In this document: piece by piece, positions 39,633 to 48,794 of the stretch | How the letters are laid out: every line of letters starts with the position of its first letter | How positions within the stretch are numbered: the stretch's first letter is position 1 | Source of the DNA: Pseudomonas helleri | GTDB taxonomy: Bacteria; Pseudomonadota; Gammaproteobacteria; Pseudomonadales; Pseudomonadaceae | Assembly (NCBI RefSeq): GCF_001043025.1 | Contig: NZ_JYLD01000003.1 | Span: 1 to 64,000, forward strand | DNA: 64,000 nucleotides | Direction of reading: 5' to 3' | Notes under the pieces: generated by a model | What the model was told of the DNA's origin: nothing | What the model saw: the letters and a program-made list of their open reading frames with translations, nothing else | The model's database searches: none | Made by a program: the position numbers and the translations under genes

Positions 39633-42600
39633 CTAAGGCACAAGCCCGATCACGCTATAGTTTTCCCGCCCCCCGCCCAATCGACTGATGATCAGCGCCA
39701 ACGAGTCGGCATTCGAAAGAATGACTTCTGCGCGCATTAACTCATCATTGATGAATATGTCCCGCGCATTATCCAGCGTCAGTGCGCCCGTCAATTTCAT
39801 AATATGTTCAGACACTCGCAAGCCGACATCCTGCCTGGGCATAAGTTGTGAATCTTGCATCTTGAACAACTCATGACGGGGAGTCAGTGCAGACAAGGCC
39901 CGGGCCTGCATGATCCTGTTTCTGCTTGCCGAACTGAACGTTACTGGCACAACATCCTTCAACAGTTCAACAAACGGAAGAGCCGAGTTCATGTAAGCAA
40001 TATCTTCTGAACCCGCGACTTGATGGCTTAATTCGTGAATCATCGTAACCGCTCTGAAGTGACCATTGAAATCAAAGGGCGGCACAGTCGTTTTAAGCTC
40101 GTCCATCGTCCCGGCCAGACGGGTATCCAATGGGGTATTAAAAAAAGCGTCTGATAAATAAATATATTTACGTTTATCCAGCATATTCACAAAAGCAATG
40201 CGCTCAGCGCCATAAATATGGCCACGCCCTACTACGTACCGTTTTGAACTTATCGGGCTCATGGAGGGTTTGATCAAGCGGTTAAAAATAAGACCGATTA
40301 CTGAATCTATTTTTCGGGTTTGGACCAAGCTCAAGCGAGAAACGCCGAGAAAATCTCTCAACCACGCAGCATGCGCCAGCGAAGTCACGTCATTCTCAAA
40401 AATATGCCTGAGCACATCGCGCCCCTCATTCAGATAAGCAATCGCCCGTTGATGGGCCTCCTGGAGGGCCGTTGCCTTGCCTGGATAAAGCGCTCTAATC
40501 TGGGCCATGCCAACAGCATCTTTAATGAAGCCATACCCACCACGCGGTGGTGCATGCCTGCTGAGTATCGGACCGCCGCCAGCCAGCGGCTCCCTGACGT
40601 CGACATCCCAACGGCCAGATGCGCTGTCGCGACGCAAGGCAGGTCCGTCCTGATCAGCACCGATGTAAATCCGCCAGCGCCTTTCCAAAAGCTGTGTTTG
40701 AAATACTCTGCCGAGAACGACCGCGTAATATTTTTCAGTCAATACACTCTGATAGATATCGGTTAGCGGGTCATGCTTTAACTCTGATAATGAAACGGCA
40801 TGCTCTATGTAGGGCTCAAGTGCTGATTCATACTGTGCCGTCCACCGTGATTGCCCACCCGCCCCCTCGGATACGGCAGGTGCTCCATAAACTGAGTCTA
40901 AGGACTTGACTTCAGTAGTGCCCGCATTGCGCTCTGATGCTCTGGGCTGTCTTGACGTCAAAAGCATCGACAGGCTGGTCACAAATTCGGTCACGGCCTC
41001 CCCCCAGTGGGCCTGGGACGCAGCACTGGCTGCCGCTTTCAAGGTGTCTCGGGTTTGCCATATTGTCAAAGGGATAGCCAACCGCGCGGGCATAAACTGG
41101 ATCGCAGTTGCCATAACCAATGACAGCAGCTCCTTGAAAGAAGCCCAATCTTTCTCAGCTGTGGTGACCGATTGAGATTTCGCCATGCCCAGTAACTGCT
41201 GGCAATTATCCTTATACATTTTTGAGAGTAAATTCCCCGTGTAGTCAGCCTGCGAAATCGTCACGGGTGCCGGCGTCACGAACAGATCAACACTGAAAAA
41301 ATCTTGGCTAATATAATTAATATGCGGCTCTTTAAAACCGCCATTCGCGTATATTTTGCGTTGCCACGGTTTCAGGCGACCTAATAGTTGAGTTTGCAGA
41401 ACTTCCCGATTGATGATATCCGCTATAAAGCTCGCCTCATCAGGGTACTCTTTAATTGAATATTCACGACTGTACATGACGACCACAATCAGTGGGCCAA
41501 CCGCCTTGGCATCAGGCCCGACCAGGTATACCCCACTGACCTCATCAGGCACTGCATCGGGACTGGACCGGATAGCAAGTGGGCGCATAACGATACGATG
41601 ACCTTCAAACAATTCCCGCGCCATTGCATCAGGCATATTGAGAACATGCTCCAGGTAGCAGTAAGCCTTTTCACTGAGCACCCCTTTTAACTTATCCCGA
41701 AATGCTATTTCCAGCATCTGTGGCGGTAACTGAGCACAAAATAACTTAAAGCGACCGCTAGACTCCTCCGCATCCACTATTAACTTATTCTCAAGCAAGG
41801 TGCGATATTCTTCACCTACGTTTAATTTTCGGACTAACGATTTTACATAGTGTTCATTAAAGCCATTTGGCAGTGAAACGTTCCCCGACACCGAAAAAGT
41901 CAGATGGCCTGTCAATTGCCCGAACCCGCGCAAGGCATACGCGCTTAATGTTTGACTTGTACTGGACACTGCACTACCCAGCGATGCAATTTCTCCTGAC
42001 CAGCCAGGCGAACTCATTTGAGTGATAATGACATTAACGGCCTCCGGGTCCAACGACTGCATTGGAAAGTCCAGAGCCAGTTGCTTTTTAAGCGCTTTGA
42101 ACGTGTACTCGTCAATGCCCACAATGCCATGCAAATAATCGCGATCATCAACCACCGCATTACGATAACGTTGCAAAATACGCGAATAGTCATATTTTTC
42201 TTTCATTGTGGCGTGGGCCAGCACCTCAGGCAGGGCGGATTCAAACAGCACAGTATCGGCTTGCAGCAGTAACGATGCCACGTTAAAACCGGCCTCAACG
42301 GCGACAATATAGTTGTCGACACGGTCTTGAAGTTCTTGACTTGAAACCTTCGCAACAACGCCCTGATGATAAGCACGTCGCGCGTCATCAAGATGGTGTT
42401 GCAGACGGCTACTCTCCAGTTCAAGCAAGTAGTCCCCCTCAACAACAGAAAAATAAAACAAATCATCGGTCGTACTCAACAACGCTTTGCTTTCAAGAAT
42501 AGCGGCGCGCTGAAGACTATTAATAGTGCCTGTCAACTCTACATAATCAACAGGATCCAGAATACGTTGTCGTAATACAGCGCGACATTCATCAACTGAA

Positions 42601-44978
42601 TTAAATGCTTCATACTGTCGTGCAGGGGACCAAAAAATAGCATGTCCCGCGCAGGCTGGCTGGAGCCCGCCCCTCTCGGTAATCAAAAAACAGTTTTCTA
42701 GAAACGCCGTAAAATTGGTGCTCTTAACATTCACCGATATCCGGTAGACATCAGGCACAAAATAATAATAGGACGGTCGGTTCGATCGGACTCTATACGT
42801 CTGCAGCGCTGTCAAACAACCAACGTCCTGCTGACCAAGCCGTTTGTCATGACCAAAAAAGTAGTATCCACCCGCCCATAACAGCTGAGACTTCAGTTGC
42901 ACCAGATCATCCAGCAACGTATTACCCGCTGGTAACTGATCTTTAAAGACGGACCGCTCAAGGTACAGTTCAAATTGGCTGGCAAAATCACCGGCCAACT
43001 TAAGCAAGACACCATGAAGAACAAGATTTTCATCCGCAGCAAAATACGCGACCTGCCCTGCCGCCCCTGCTGCCCGCTCAAACCGGACTCGCGCGGGTTC
43101 GGCAGGTAAAGGTTGTTTTCCCGTCACATGCTCTAAAAATGCATCAACCAACGGCATGGCAGGCACGTCTGCTGAGGATGCGTTAGATTCTGGACCCATA
43201 ATGCTTACCGAAACATTGCCAGGGTCAAGTAAGTCTCGCCCACTAAGCTGCCAAAGCTCAGCCAACTTTTTTTTGCAGAAGTCGCTCACGGTGGGAAACA
43301 TTGATAGCTTTGTTGTTACCGCCTGCTCCAACGTCTCAATACGCAGCCGAATGAGATCAATCGGAACGTTAAGCTGATCAAGCAATTCACCGGTTGTTTC
43401 AGCCATGGTTTCACCCAGTGAAAATCGGGAACTCCAACGATAACTGTCAAAGGGGATGGATTGATCAGGATTCAGCAATGTCTTTATATTGAGCGCATCG
43501 TCCAGCACGGCCAATGCGGTACTTGCATAATCCGCAGATGTTAAAGAGTCTACATAAATACGCTTAACTTCTAACCACTCAATTAAGTACTCCATATCGG
43601 ATAGCACTTTTTTATAAATCTGAGATTCCAGTGCTGCGTACAAATCGTCATGCAACACGGTATACCCCATGCTGATAGGGTTTGAAGCGCTCCACCGAAC
43701 ACTGTCCGCTCGCGCTACATACCGACTCAGATAATCATCAGGCAACGGCGGGCCGCTCTCGGCTTCCTTGGGGAGCAACACGTTGAAGCGAGGGGATGTG
43801 ACACGCTGAAAATGCGACCAATTGTTAAATACTTCCAGCCCCCGGTCCCCCATCACAACGAATCGACCATCGACACCGCCAATAAAAAGACCGTACCAAG
43901 CTACCAACTCAACGGGGGCATCCGCTGCTTGCTTAAGGTGTATCAACGCAAGCTCTACGTGTGACACATCAACGCCTTGCATACGTTCTTGCAACTGTTT
44001 TACGTCCAGGGCAGAGAGTGTTCCATCATGCTGCGCCTGCATAAGACTGCTATATAGACGCTCACTCAAAGTGTCATGCACACATACCTTTAAGCTGGGG
44101 AAAAATCCTCGTGACTCATTCCAGTATTGGCCTATGGCCTTACTAAACGTGCTCACCAGATCATGGGTAGAGTCGTGGAGAAAACTGACAAACTCTAACT
44201 CTATCTCAGCACTGCTTTTGCCACGTTCACTGCCGCAGGGCAAACGGGGCGCATAGCTAAAGCCCTCATGCTTGGGCAGCGCTTTTTTCAAATAATATTC
44301 GAACGCCCAATCCACCAAAGAGCTATTAATTGTCATTTCACTCGTAATAACACTCCCTGCACAGTCTGCCGGAGTGGCCTGCCTTCTTTCTTCCTGCTTA
44401 AACTTCAGTCTGTCAAATAGAACAGATCGAATTGAAGGTATGTACGACACCACTTGATGGACGACAAACTGATCATTTCCCAATGAGCGTTCAAAGAGTT
44501 GGCTGAGAGTCTTGAAAATGGGTAGCTCCAGCGGCAACAACGTTACATTTATCACATCGTCGCCCAATAAAGCATTCCGACTGGCCAAAGGAACACAGTG
44601 TAAAAGAGGGGATTTATCATTCACGATAAACTGTTTATTTATAGCCCTGACTAAATCAGCCCAGCTCAGAAACTTATGAAGCCCCGTCATTAAAGTATAA
44701 AAATAATAAGTGTCCGAAGGTAGCACCCCGGTAGCAAGTACAAATGCCCCGCGTAAATATTCCGGCTGGTCATCTGCTCGCGCTAACGCTACTTGACTCA
44801 CATACAGCGGGGCAATCGCAGGCACTGTATTGACCGCATAAGTCCCCAAGGCCTGTTGAAGCCAGATTTTTTCAACGCCGGTGATCAGTCCATCAGCAAG
44901 CGCCGAATTCGTACATCGCTCAAAGTCCGATTTTATAAAATTTTCCGAGTAATACTTTAACGGTACTGTTTGACTCAT
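39633..44978 (-). CDS. Giant DUF6543-type toxin-like protein with C-terminal aspzincin-like metallopeptidase signature
   Basis: A 1781-aa protein, the largest in the window. A long helical N-terminal half precedes a DUF6543-like module (about residues 950-1330), recognisable from SGVYLVGPDAKAVGPLIVVV, the GRLKPWQRKIYANGG turn, a DLFVTPAPVTISQADYTGNL stretch and the hydrophobic LLSLVMATAIQFMPARLAIP. The last 150 residues carry HELSHQ at 1648-1653, then GSEDIAY (1656-1662) and SNADSLALII near 1755. This is the HExxH...GTxDxxY...NADSxxx pattern of aspzincins (M35-like), with Asp1659 the candidate third zinc ligand. There is no signal peptide, immunity gene or secretion system nearby. Codon and base use are more AT-rich than in flanking nrdB and acsA, suggesting transfer. 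A secreted protease toxin is the best inference. Confidence 0.7.
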   Translation of the reverse strand: MSQTVPLKYYSENFIKSDFERCTNSALADGLITGVEKIWLQQALGTYAVNTVPAIAPLYVSQVALARADDQPEYLRGAFVLATGVLPSDTYYFYTLMTGLHKFLSWADLVRAINKQFIVNDKSPLLHCVPLASRNALLGDDVINVTLLPLELPIFKTLSQLFERSLGNDQFVVHQVVSYIPSIRSVLFDRLKFKQEERRQATPADCAGSVITSEMTINSSLVDWAFEYYLKKALPKHEGFSYAPRLPCGSERGKSSAEIELEFVSFLHDSTHDLVSTFSKAIGQYWNESRGFFPSLKVCVHDTLSERLYSSLMQAQHDGTLSALDVKQLQERMQGVDVSHVELALIHLKQAADAPVELVAWYGLFIGGVDGRFVVMGDRGLEVFNNWSHFQRVTSPRFNVLLPKEAESGPPLPDDYLSRYVARADSVRWSASNPISMGYTVLHDDLYAALESQIYKKVLSDMEYLIEWLEVKRIYVDSLTSADYASTALAVLDDALNIKTLLNPDQSIPFDSYRWSSRFSLGETMAETTGELLDQLNVPIDLIRLRIETLEQAVTTKLSMFPTVSDFCKKKLAELWQLSGRDLLDPGNVSVSIMGPESNASSADVPAMPLVDAFLEHVTGKQPLPAEPARVRFERAAGAAGQVAYFAADENLVLHGVLLKLAGDFASQFELYLERSVFKDQLPAGNTLLDDLVQLKSQLLWAGGYYFFGHDKRLGQQDVGCLTALQTYRVRSNRPSYYYFVPDVYRISVNVKSTNFTAFLENCFLITERGGLQPACAGHAIFWSPARQYEAFNSVDECRAVLRQRILDPVDYVELTGTINSLQRAAILESKALLSTTDDLFYFSVVEGDYLLELESSRLQHHLDDARRAYHQGVVAKVSSQELQDRVDNYIVAVEAGFNVASLLLQADTVLFESALPEVLAHATMKEKYDYSRILQRYRNAVVDDRDYLHGIVGIDEYTFKALKKQLALDFPMQSLDPEAVNVIITQMSSPGWSGEIASLGSAVSSTSQTLSAYALRGFGQLTGHLTFSVSGNVSLPNGFNEHYVKSLVRKLNVGEEYRTLLENKLIVDAEESSGRFKLFCAQLPPQMLEIAFRDKLKGVLSEKAYCYLEHVLNMPDAMARELFEGHRIVMRPLAIRSSPDAVPDEVSGVYLVGPDAKAVGPLIVVVMYSREYSIKEYPDEASFIADIINREVLQTQLLGRLKPWQRKIYANGGFKEPHINYISQDFFSVDLFVTPAPVTISQADYTGNLLSKMYKDNCQQLLGMAKSQSVTTAEKDWASFKELLSLVMATAIQFMPARLAIPLTIWQTRDTLKAAASAASQAHWGEAVTEFVTSLSMLLTSRQPRASERNAGTTEVKSLDSVYGAPAVSEGAGGQSRWTAQYESALEPYIEHAVSLSELKHDPLTDIYQSVLTEKYYAVVLGRVFQTQLLERRWRIYIGADQDGPALRRDSASGRWDVDVREPLAGGGPILSRHAPPRGGYGFIKDAVGMAQIRALYPGKATALQEAHQRAIAYLNEGRDVLRHIFENDVTSLAHAAWLRDFLGVSRLSLVQTRKIDSVIGLIFNRLIKPSMSPISSKRYVVGRGHIYGAERIAFVNMLDKRKYIYLSDAFFNTPLDTRLAGTMDELKTTVPPFDFNGHFRAVTMIHELSHQVAGSEDIAYMNSALPFVELLKDVVPVTFSSASRNRIMQARALSALTPRHELFKMQDSQLMPRQDVGLRVSEHIMKLTGALTLDNARDIFINDELMRAEVILSNADSLALIISRLGGGRENYSVIGLVP

Positions 44979-45264
44979 CTTGGCGACCTTCTCATGGATG
45001 GGCAGTTACGCGTTATCCACGTCACGCGCCCTGATGAAAAAGACCTTACGAGTCTTACCGCCTGGACAGGCACTACATAGATCTATACAGATATCGGCTG
45101 CCCCCTCCCACGCTTACGCACATGCTCATGAAAAAAACGGGCGACCGGTCCTCAGCCGGGAAAGCCGTGCCCGGCCGCCACTGCATTGAAGTCCAGGCCA
45201 AATTTAGGTCATTTCGTCGCATCGGCCGAAAAAAAACTGGCTGAAATACCCTGTACAAACCCCG

Positions 45265-45529
45265 TATACTTCGGCCCTCCAAAGGGTGCTAACACCCTGA
45301 GCGGGCTGACCACCAAGCTGCTCCGGCTTTAAAGGCCAGGGCGAGATGCTATCGTTACTGCATCCCCCGAGCGACAGCGGGTCGGCCCCGAGCACATTCA
45401 TGTTTATGCGTGCGTAAACCGCTACTGCAGCAACATTTCTTAGATCCAAGTGGCCTATGGGCCGTGTGCAAACCAAACCATCAGTGTTACCACACGGGCA
45501 CAAGGCCCTCACGCAGGAGACGACACGTC
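45265..45529 (+). ncRNA. Candidate structured leader of nrdB
   Basis: A TATACT -10-like box at 45265-45270 precedes a dense row of hairpins: AGGGTG-CTAA-CACCCT (45283-45298), GAGC...GCTC (45299-45323), GATGC...GCATC (45345-45364) and CCCG-N8-CGGG (45366-45381). About 260 bases separate the box from the nrdB start, with no gene in between. I do not recognise an Rfam class. The upstream part, 44979-45264, holds only the promoter side of the toxin-like gene. Confidence 0.4.
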
Positions 45530-46780
45530 ATGCTGAGCTGGGACGAATTCGACAAAGAAGACGAAGGCGAAGTCGCTGTTAAAGGCGCCAACGCAGGCCA
45601 CGCAACCGAAGCCAACATGGACCGCCTGGACGCTGCTGGCGGCGTTGCGGCCCAGGAAGCCCGTGCTGTCACCGCTACCGACTCGGCAGCGATCAAGCGC
45701 GCCAAAGCAGCCCTGGACAAGCTCGACATCGCTGAAGGCCTGGCAGAACTCGAAGGCGCCAGCGCTCGCGTTGCCGTTGACGAAAAAATGATGATCAACT
45801 GCCGTGCCGACCTTAACCAGCTCGTACCGTTCAAGTACGACTGGGCCTGGCAGAAGTATCTGGACGGTTGCGCAAACCACTGGATGCCGCAAGAAGTCAA
45901 CATGACCGCCGACATCGCCCTCTGGAAAAACCCGGAAGGCCTGACTGACGACGAGCGTCGCATCGTGATGCGCAACCTGGGCTTCTTCTCTACTGCTGAC
46001 TCCCTGGTTGCCAACAACCTGGTGCTGGCCGTGTACCGCCTGATCACCAACCCGGAATGCCGCCAGTACATCCTGCGCCAGGCGTTCGAAGAGGCGATCC
46101 ACACCCACGCCTACCAGTACTGCATTGAATCGCTGGCCATGGATGAAGGCGAGATCTTCAACATGTACCACGAGATCCCGTCGGTCGCTAAAAAGGCAAC
46201 CTGGGGCCTGAAGTACACCCGTTCGATCTCCGATCCGAAGTTCGAAACCGGCACCGTTGAAACCGACAAAGAACTGCTGCGCAACCTGATCGCCTACTAC
46301 TGCGTTCTGGAAGGCATCTTCTTCTATTGCGGCTTCACCCAGATCCTGTCGATGGGTCGCCGCAACAAGATGACCGGCGTTGCCGAGCAGTTCCAGTACA
46401 TCTTGCGTGACGAATCCATGCACCTGAACTTCGGCATCGATGTGATCAACCAGATCAAAATCGAAAACCCGCACCTGTGGGACGCTGAAATGAAGGAAGA
46501 AGCGACCCAGATGATCTTGCAGGGCACTCAGCTCGAGATCGAATACGCGCGTGACACCATGCCACGCGGCGTACTGGGCATGAACGCGGCCATGATGGAG
46601 GACTACCTCAAGTTCATCGCTAACCGCCGCCTGTCGCAGATCGGCCTGAAAGAAGAATACCCGGGCACCACCAACCCATTCCCATGGATGAGTGAAATCA
46701 TGGACTTGAAGAAAGAGAAAAACTTCTTTGAGACGCGGGTTATCGAGTACCAAACTGGCGGCGCGTTGAGCTGGGATTGA
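45530..46780 (+). CDS. nrdB: Ribonucleotide reductase class Ia, beta subunit (R2)
   Basis: A 416-aa di-iron/tyrosyl-radical subunit that supplies the radical for deoxynucleotide synthesis. Metal-ligand motifs [16 protein letters not shown] and [18 protein letters not shown] are present, and the C-terminus ends in an R1-binding tail TGGALSWD. It has the N-terminal extension of about 90 residues typical of Pseudomonas R2. The start at 45530 ([12 protein letters not shown]) has AGGAG at 45515-45519; the frame is open 40 codons upstream without conserved sequence. No nrdA is in the window, although in P. aeruginosa the two genes are neighbours. Confidence 0.95.
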   Translation: MLSWDEFDKEDEGEVAVKGANAGHATEANMDRLDAAGGVAAQEARAVTATDSAAIKRAKAALDKLDIAEGLAELEGASARVAVDEKMMINCRADLNQLVPFKYDWAWQKYLDGCANHWMPQEVNMTADIALWKNPEGLTDDERRIVMRNLGFFSTADSLVANNLVLAVYRLITNPECRQYILRQAFEEAIHTHAYQYCIESLAMDEGEIFNMYHEIPSVAKKATWGLKYTRSISDPKFETGTVETDKELLRNLIAYYCVLEGIFFYCGFTQILSMGRRNKMTGVAEQFQYILRDESMHLNFGIDVINQIKIENPHLWDAEMKEEATQMILQGTQLEIEYARDTMPRGVLGMNAAMMEDYLKFIANRRLSQIGLKEEYPGTTNPFPWMSEIMDLKKEKNFFETRVIEYQTGGALSWD

Positions 46781-46805
46781 TCCCTGGCTTGAACTGACTG
46801 CTGAT

Positions 46806-46836
46806 AAAAGGGGCTGCCGCGAGGTGGCCCTTTTTT
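46806..46836 (+). terminator. nrdB rho-independent terminator
   Basis: AAAAGGGGC...GTGGCCCTTTTTT forms a stem followed by a T-run, 25 bases after the nrdB stop. Confidence 0.8.
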
Positions 46837-46920
46837 GTTTTCAAGATGTCGCCCCCTGTAGCAGTTGACGAGCCTGCGAGGCTACGTCCGACTGCGCAGC
46901 AGTCGTAAAACCTCAAGGCC

Positions 46921-46956
46921 AGATCAAAAGATCGCGAGGCAAGCTCGCTCCTACAA
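46921..46956. repeat. REP-type repeat, single half
   Basis: AGATCAAAAGATCGCGAGGC followed by AAGCTCGCTCCTACA, between nrdB and the XRE gene. The flanking 46850-47100 shows diverged traces of further repeat arms and no gene. Confidence 0.75.
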
Positions 46957-47107
46957 AAACATCGCCCGCCCTGTCGTTGTTGAAGAGCCTTGCGAGGCAA
47001 CGCTGGCTGCGCAGAATGGTTTATATCGAAGTTTTCGACCGTTGCTTACCGCGCAAACGGGCTTGAATCACGGGTTCTCTGCGACCGCACTGATTCAAAA
47101 AATGAGT

Positions 47108-47143
47108 TTGATCGACCTCGAAAACAACTGTATAAAAACACAG
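47108..47143 (+). promoter_or_regulatory. Sigma-70 promoter overlapped by a LexA (SOS) box
   Basis: TTGATC (47108-47113) and TATAAA (47131-47136) are spaced by 17 bases. CTGTATAAAAACACAG at 47128-47143 is a LexA-type CTG-N10-CAG box covering the -10 element. The XRE gene starts 40 bases downstream. Confidence 0.65.
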
Positions 47144-47182
47144 TATATTTTCAAGCACTGACTCAGCCCTGGAGATCTCCCC

Positions 47183-47500
47183 ATGCCCAACTCAGCCATG
47201 CGCAACACGTTTGAACGCATCATCATCAACCAATTCACCCCGCTGCACTGTGCGCAAGCCCGGGAACTGCTCGGCTGGAGCCTTGAGCAACTGAGCGACA
47301 AGTCAAAGGTCTCGGTGCCGGCCATTCAACGGTTTGAAGCCTCCGAACGGGTGCGCGATGTCACTCTCCTGGCCCTGGCTTACTCCCTTGAAGCCGAAGG
47401 CCTGGTGTTTTTCCCGGGCTTTGCGCCAAGTTGGGCCAGTAACTTTCGCGGCACCACGCCCGACCCAATGGGCCGGGAGGACTTTGCCCTGATCGAGTAA
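47183..47500 (+). CDS. Small XRE-family DNA-binding protein, probably SOS-controlled
   Basis: A 105-aa protein with a helix-turn-helix covering about residues 20-70: CAQARELLGWSLEQLSDKSK, VSVPAIQRFEASERVRDVTL. The rest is a short tail FFPGFAPSWASNFRGTTPDP with no domain I know. The start at 47183 has GGAG upstream. The promoter carries a LexA box, so expression should rise on DNA damage. It converges on the MBL-fold gene with 12 bases between stops. The target is unknown; it may act on itself or on prophage or bacteriocin genes elsewhere (speculative). Confidence 0.85.
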   Translation: MPNSAMRNTFERIIINQFTPLHCAQARELLGWSLEQLSDKSKVSVPAIQRFEASERVRDVTLLALAYSLEAEGLVFFPGFAPSWASNFRGTTPDPMGREDFALIE

Positions 47501-47512
47501 ACCGCGCGCACC

Positions 47513-48565
47513 TCAGAGGCTGGCCTGTTTGGCCGCCACCTCGCCGGTGGCTTGCACGCCAAGCCACCAGGCGCGGCCTTTGTGGGGTTGCATCAGGTTA
47601 AAGGCTTCACCCATGGCAGGCGTCGAGATAAGCACATTACGTTCTGCTGCCAACGCCACAATGCGCTCAAACGGTTCGTACCAGGCATGAAAGGCCAAAT
47701 CAAAGGTGCCGTTGTGAATAGGCAGCAACCATCGGCCTTTCAAGTCGATATGGGCTTGCAGGCTGTGTTCAGGCTGCATATGCACATCGGGCCAGTCAAC
47801 GTTGTAGGCCCCCGTTTCCATGAGGGTCAGGTCAAAGGGGCCAAACTGCTCACCGATCAGTTTAAAACCGTCGAAGTAACCTGAGTCGCCACTGAAGAAA
47901 ATCCGCACGTCATCAATAATCATGACCCACGACACCCACAGGGTCTCGTTGTGGTCAAACAACCCTCGACCCGAAAAATGCTGGCACGGCGTGGCGATAA
48001 ATCGAATGCCGTCACGTTGTGTTTCTTGCCACCAATCCAGTTGCTGTACTTTGTTTGCAGGCACGCCCCACTTGATCAGCAGGTCGCCCACCCCTAGCGG
48101 GGCCAAAAATTGCTCGGTCTTGGCCGCCAGTTGCAGCACGGTTTTCTGGTCAAGGTGATCGTAGTGGTTATGCGACAGGATTACGCCTTGCAACGGTGGC
48201 AGTTCATCCAGGGTGATCGGCGGTGCATGAAAACGCTTGGGCCCCGCCCACTGAAACGGCGAAGCACGCTCGGCATACACAGGGTCGGTCAGCCAGAATT
48301 TGCCCTTGAGCTTGAGCAACAAGGTGGAGTGCCCCAGCCGGAACACACTGAAGTCAGGCGCTTTATCCAACGCTTCGCGGCTCAACGGGGTGACCGGGAT
48401 CGCTGCGGCGGGCCGAGTGTTTGAAGGTTTTTGGAACAGCATCTTCCAAAAAATGCCCAAGGTTTTGCCCAGGCTTGCGGCGGGCCTGACACCCTGATTT
48501 CGAAACTTACCTTGATGCTGCTCGGCAGGCTTAAGCTCAGCCTTTGTCGAAGACTCGATTGGCAT
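47513..48565 (-). CDS. MBL-fold metallo-hydrolase (NAPE-PLD/UlaG-like)
   Basis: A 350-aa metallo-beta-lactamase-fold protein. Metal ligands appear in ILSHNHYDHLD (HxHxDH), IATPCQHFSGRG and FFSGDSGYFDG, and a later IHNGTFDLAFHAWYEP supplies another His. The N-terminal half begins with a basic, proline-rich tail and a GHSTLLLKLKGKFWLTDPVY strand typical of the NAPE-phospholipase D / RomA-like group (lactamase_B_2). The substrate is unknown. No signal peptide is evident. Divergent from the GGDEF gene. Confidence 0.85.
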   Translation of the reverse strand: MPIESSTKAELKPAEQHQGKFRNQGVRPAASLGKTLGIFWKMLFQKPSNTRPAAAIPVTPLSREALDKAPDFSVFRLGHSTLLLKLKGKFWLTDPVYAERASPFQWAGPKRFHAPPITLDELPPLQGVILSHNHYDHLDQKTVLQLAAKTEQFLAPLGVGDLLIKWGVPANKVQQLDWWQETQRDGIRFIATPCQHFSGRGLFDHNETLWVSWVMIIDDVRIFFSGDSGYFDGFKLIGEQFGPFDLTLMETGAYNVDWPDVHMQPEHSLQAHIDLKGRWLLPIHNGTFDLAFHAWYEPFERIVALAAERNVLISTPAMGEAFNLMQPHKGRAWWLGVQATGEVAAKQASL

Positions 48566-48722
48566 GCTTCAAAGACTCCAGAAGACAAAGTGCAATTATT
48601 ACGCTGGTTTTTTGGGCGGTAGAAGGTCAATCGTCATTTTCTAACATCCAAGTGTTAGTTTTAAGGTTATTCCCCTTAAAGCTCAGGCAGAATGCCAGCA
48701 TCGATGATCGACATTACCTGCA

Positions 48723-48750
48723 CGTTAAACCGACACGTCTGTGTTTAACG
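48723..48750. repeat. Inverted repeat upstream of the GGDEF gene, possible operator
   Basis: CGTTAAAC-N12-GTTTAACG has perfect 8-base arms and lies 45 bases before the cyclase start. A second small palindrome CTAACA-N6-TGTTAG is at 48641-48658. Either could bind a regulator in this divergent region. Confidence 0.4.
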
Positions 48751-48794
48751 AGCGGGTGTGGCATTCCGTGCCTCAACACCTTGCGCAGATACCT

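Noticed and set aside
39633..44978. Possibility that the giant gene is a non-ribosomal peptide synthetase, adhesin or Tc-toxin subunit
   Set aside because: No adenylation or carrier motifs, no repeats of adhesin type, no RHS repeats and no signal peptide are visible; the DUF6543-like and HExxH features fit better.
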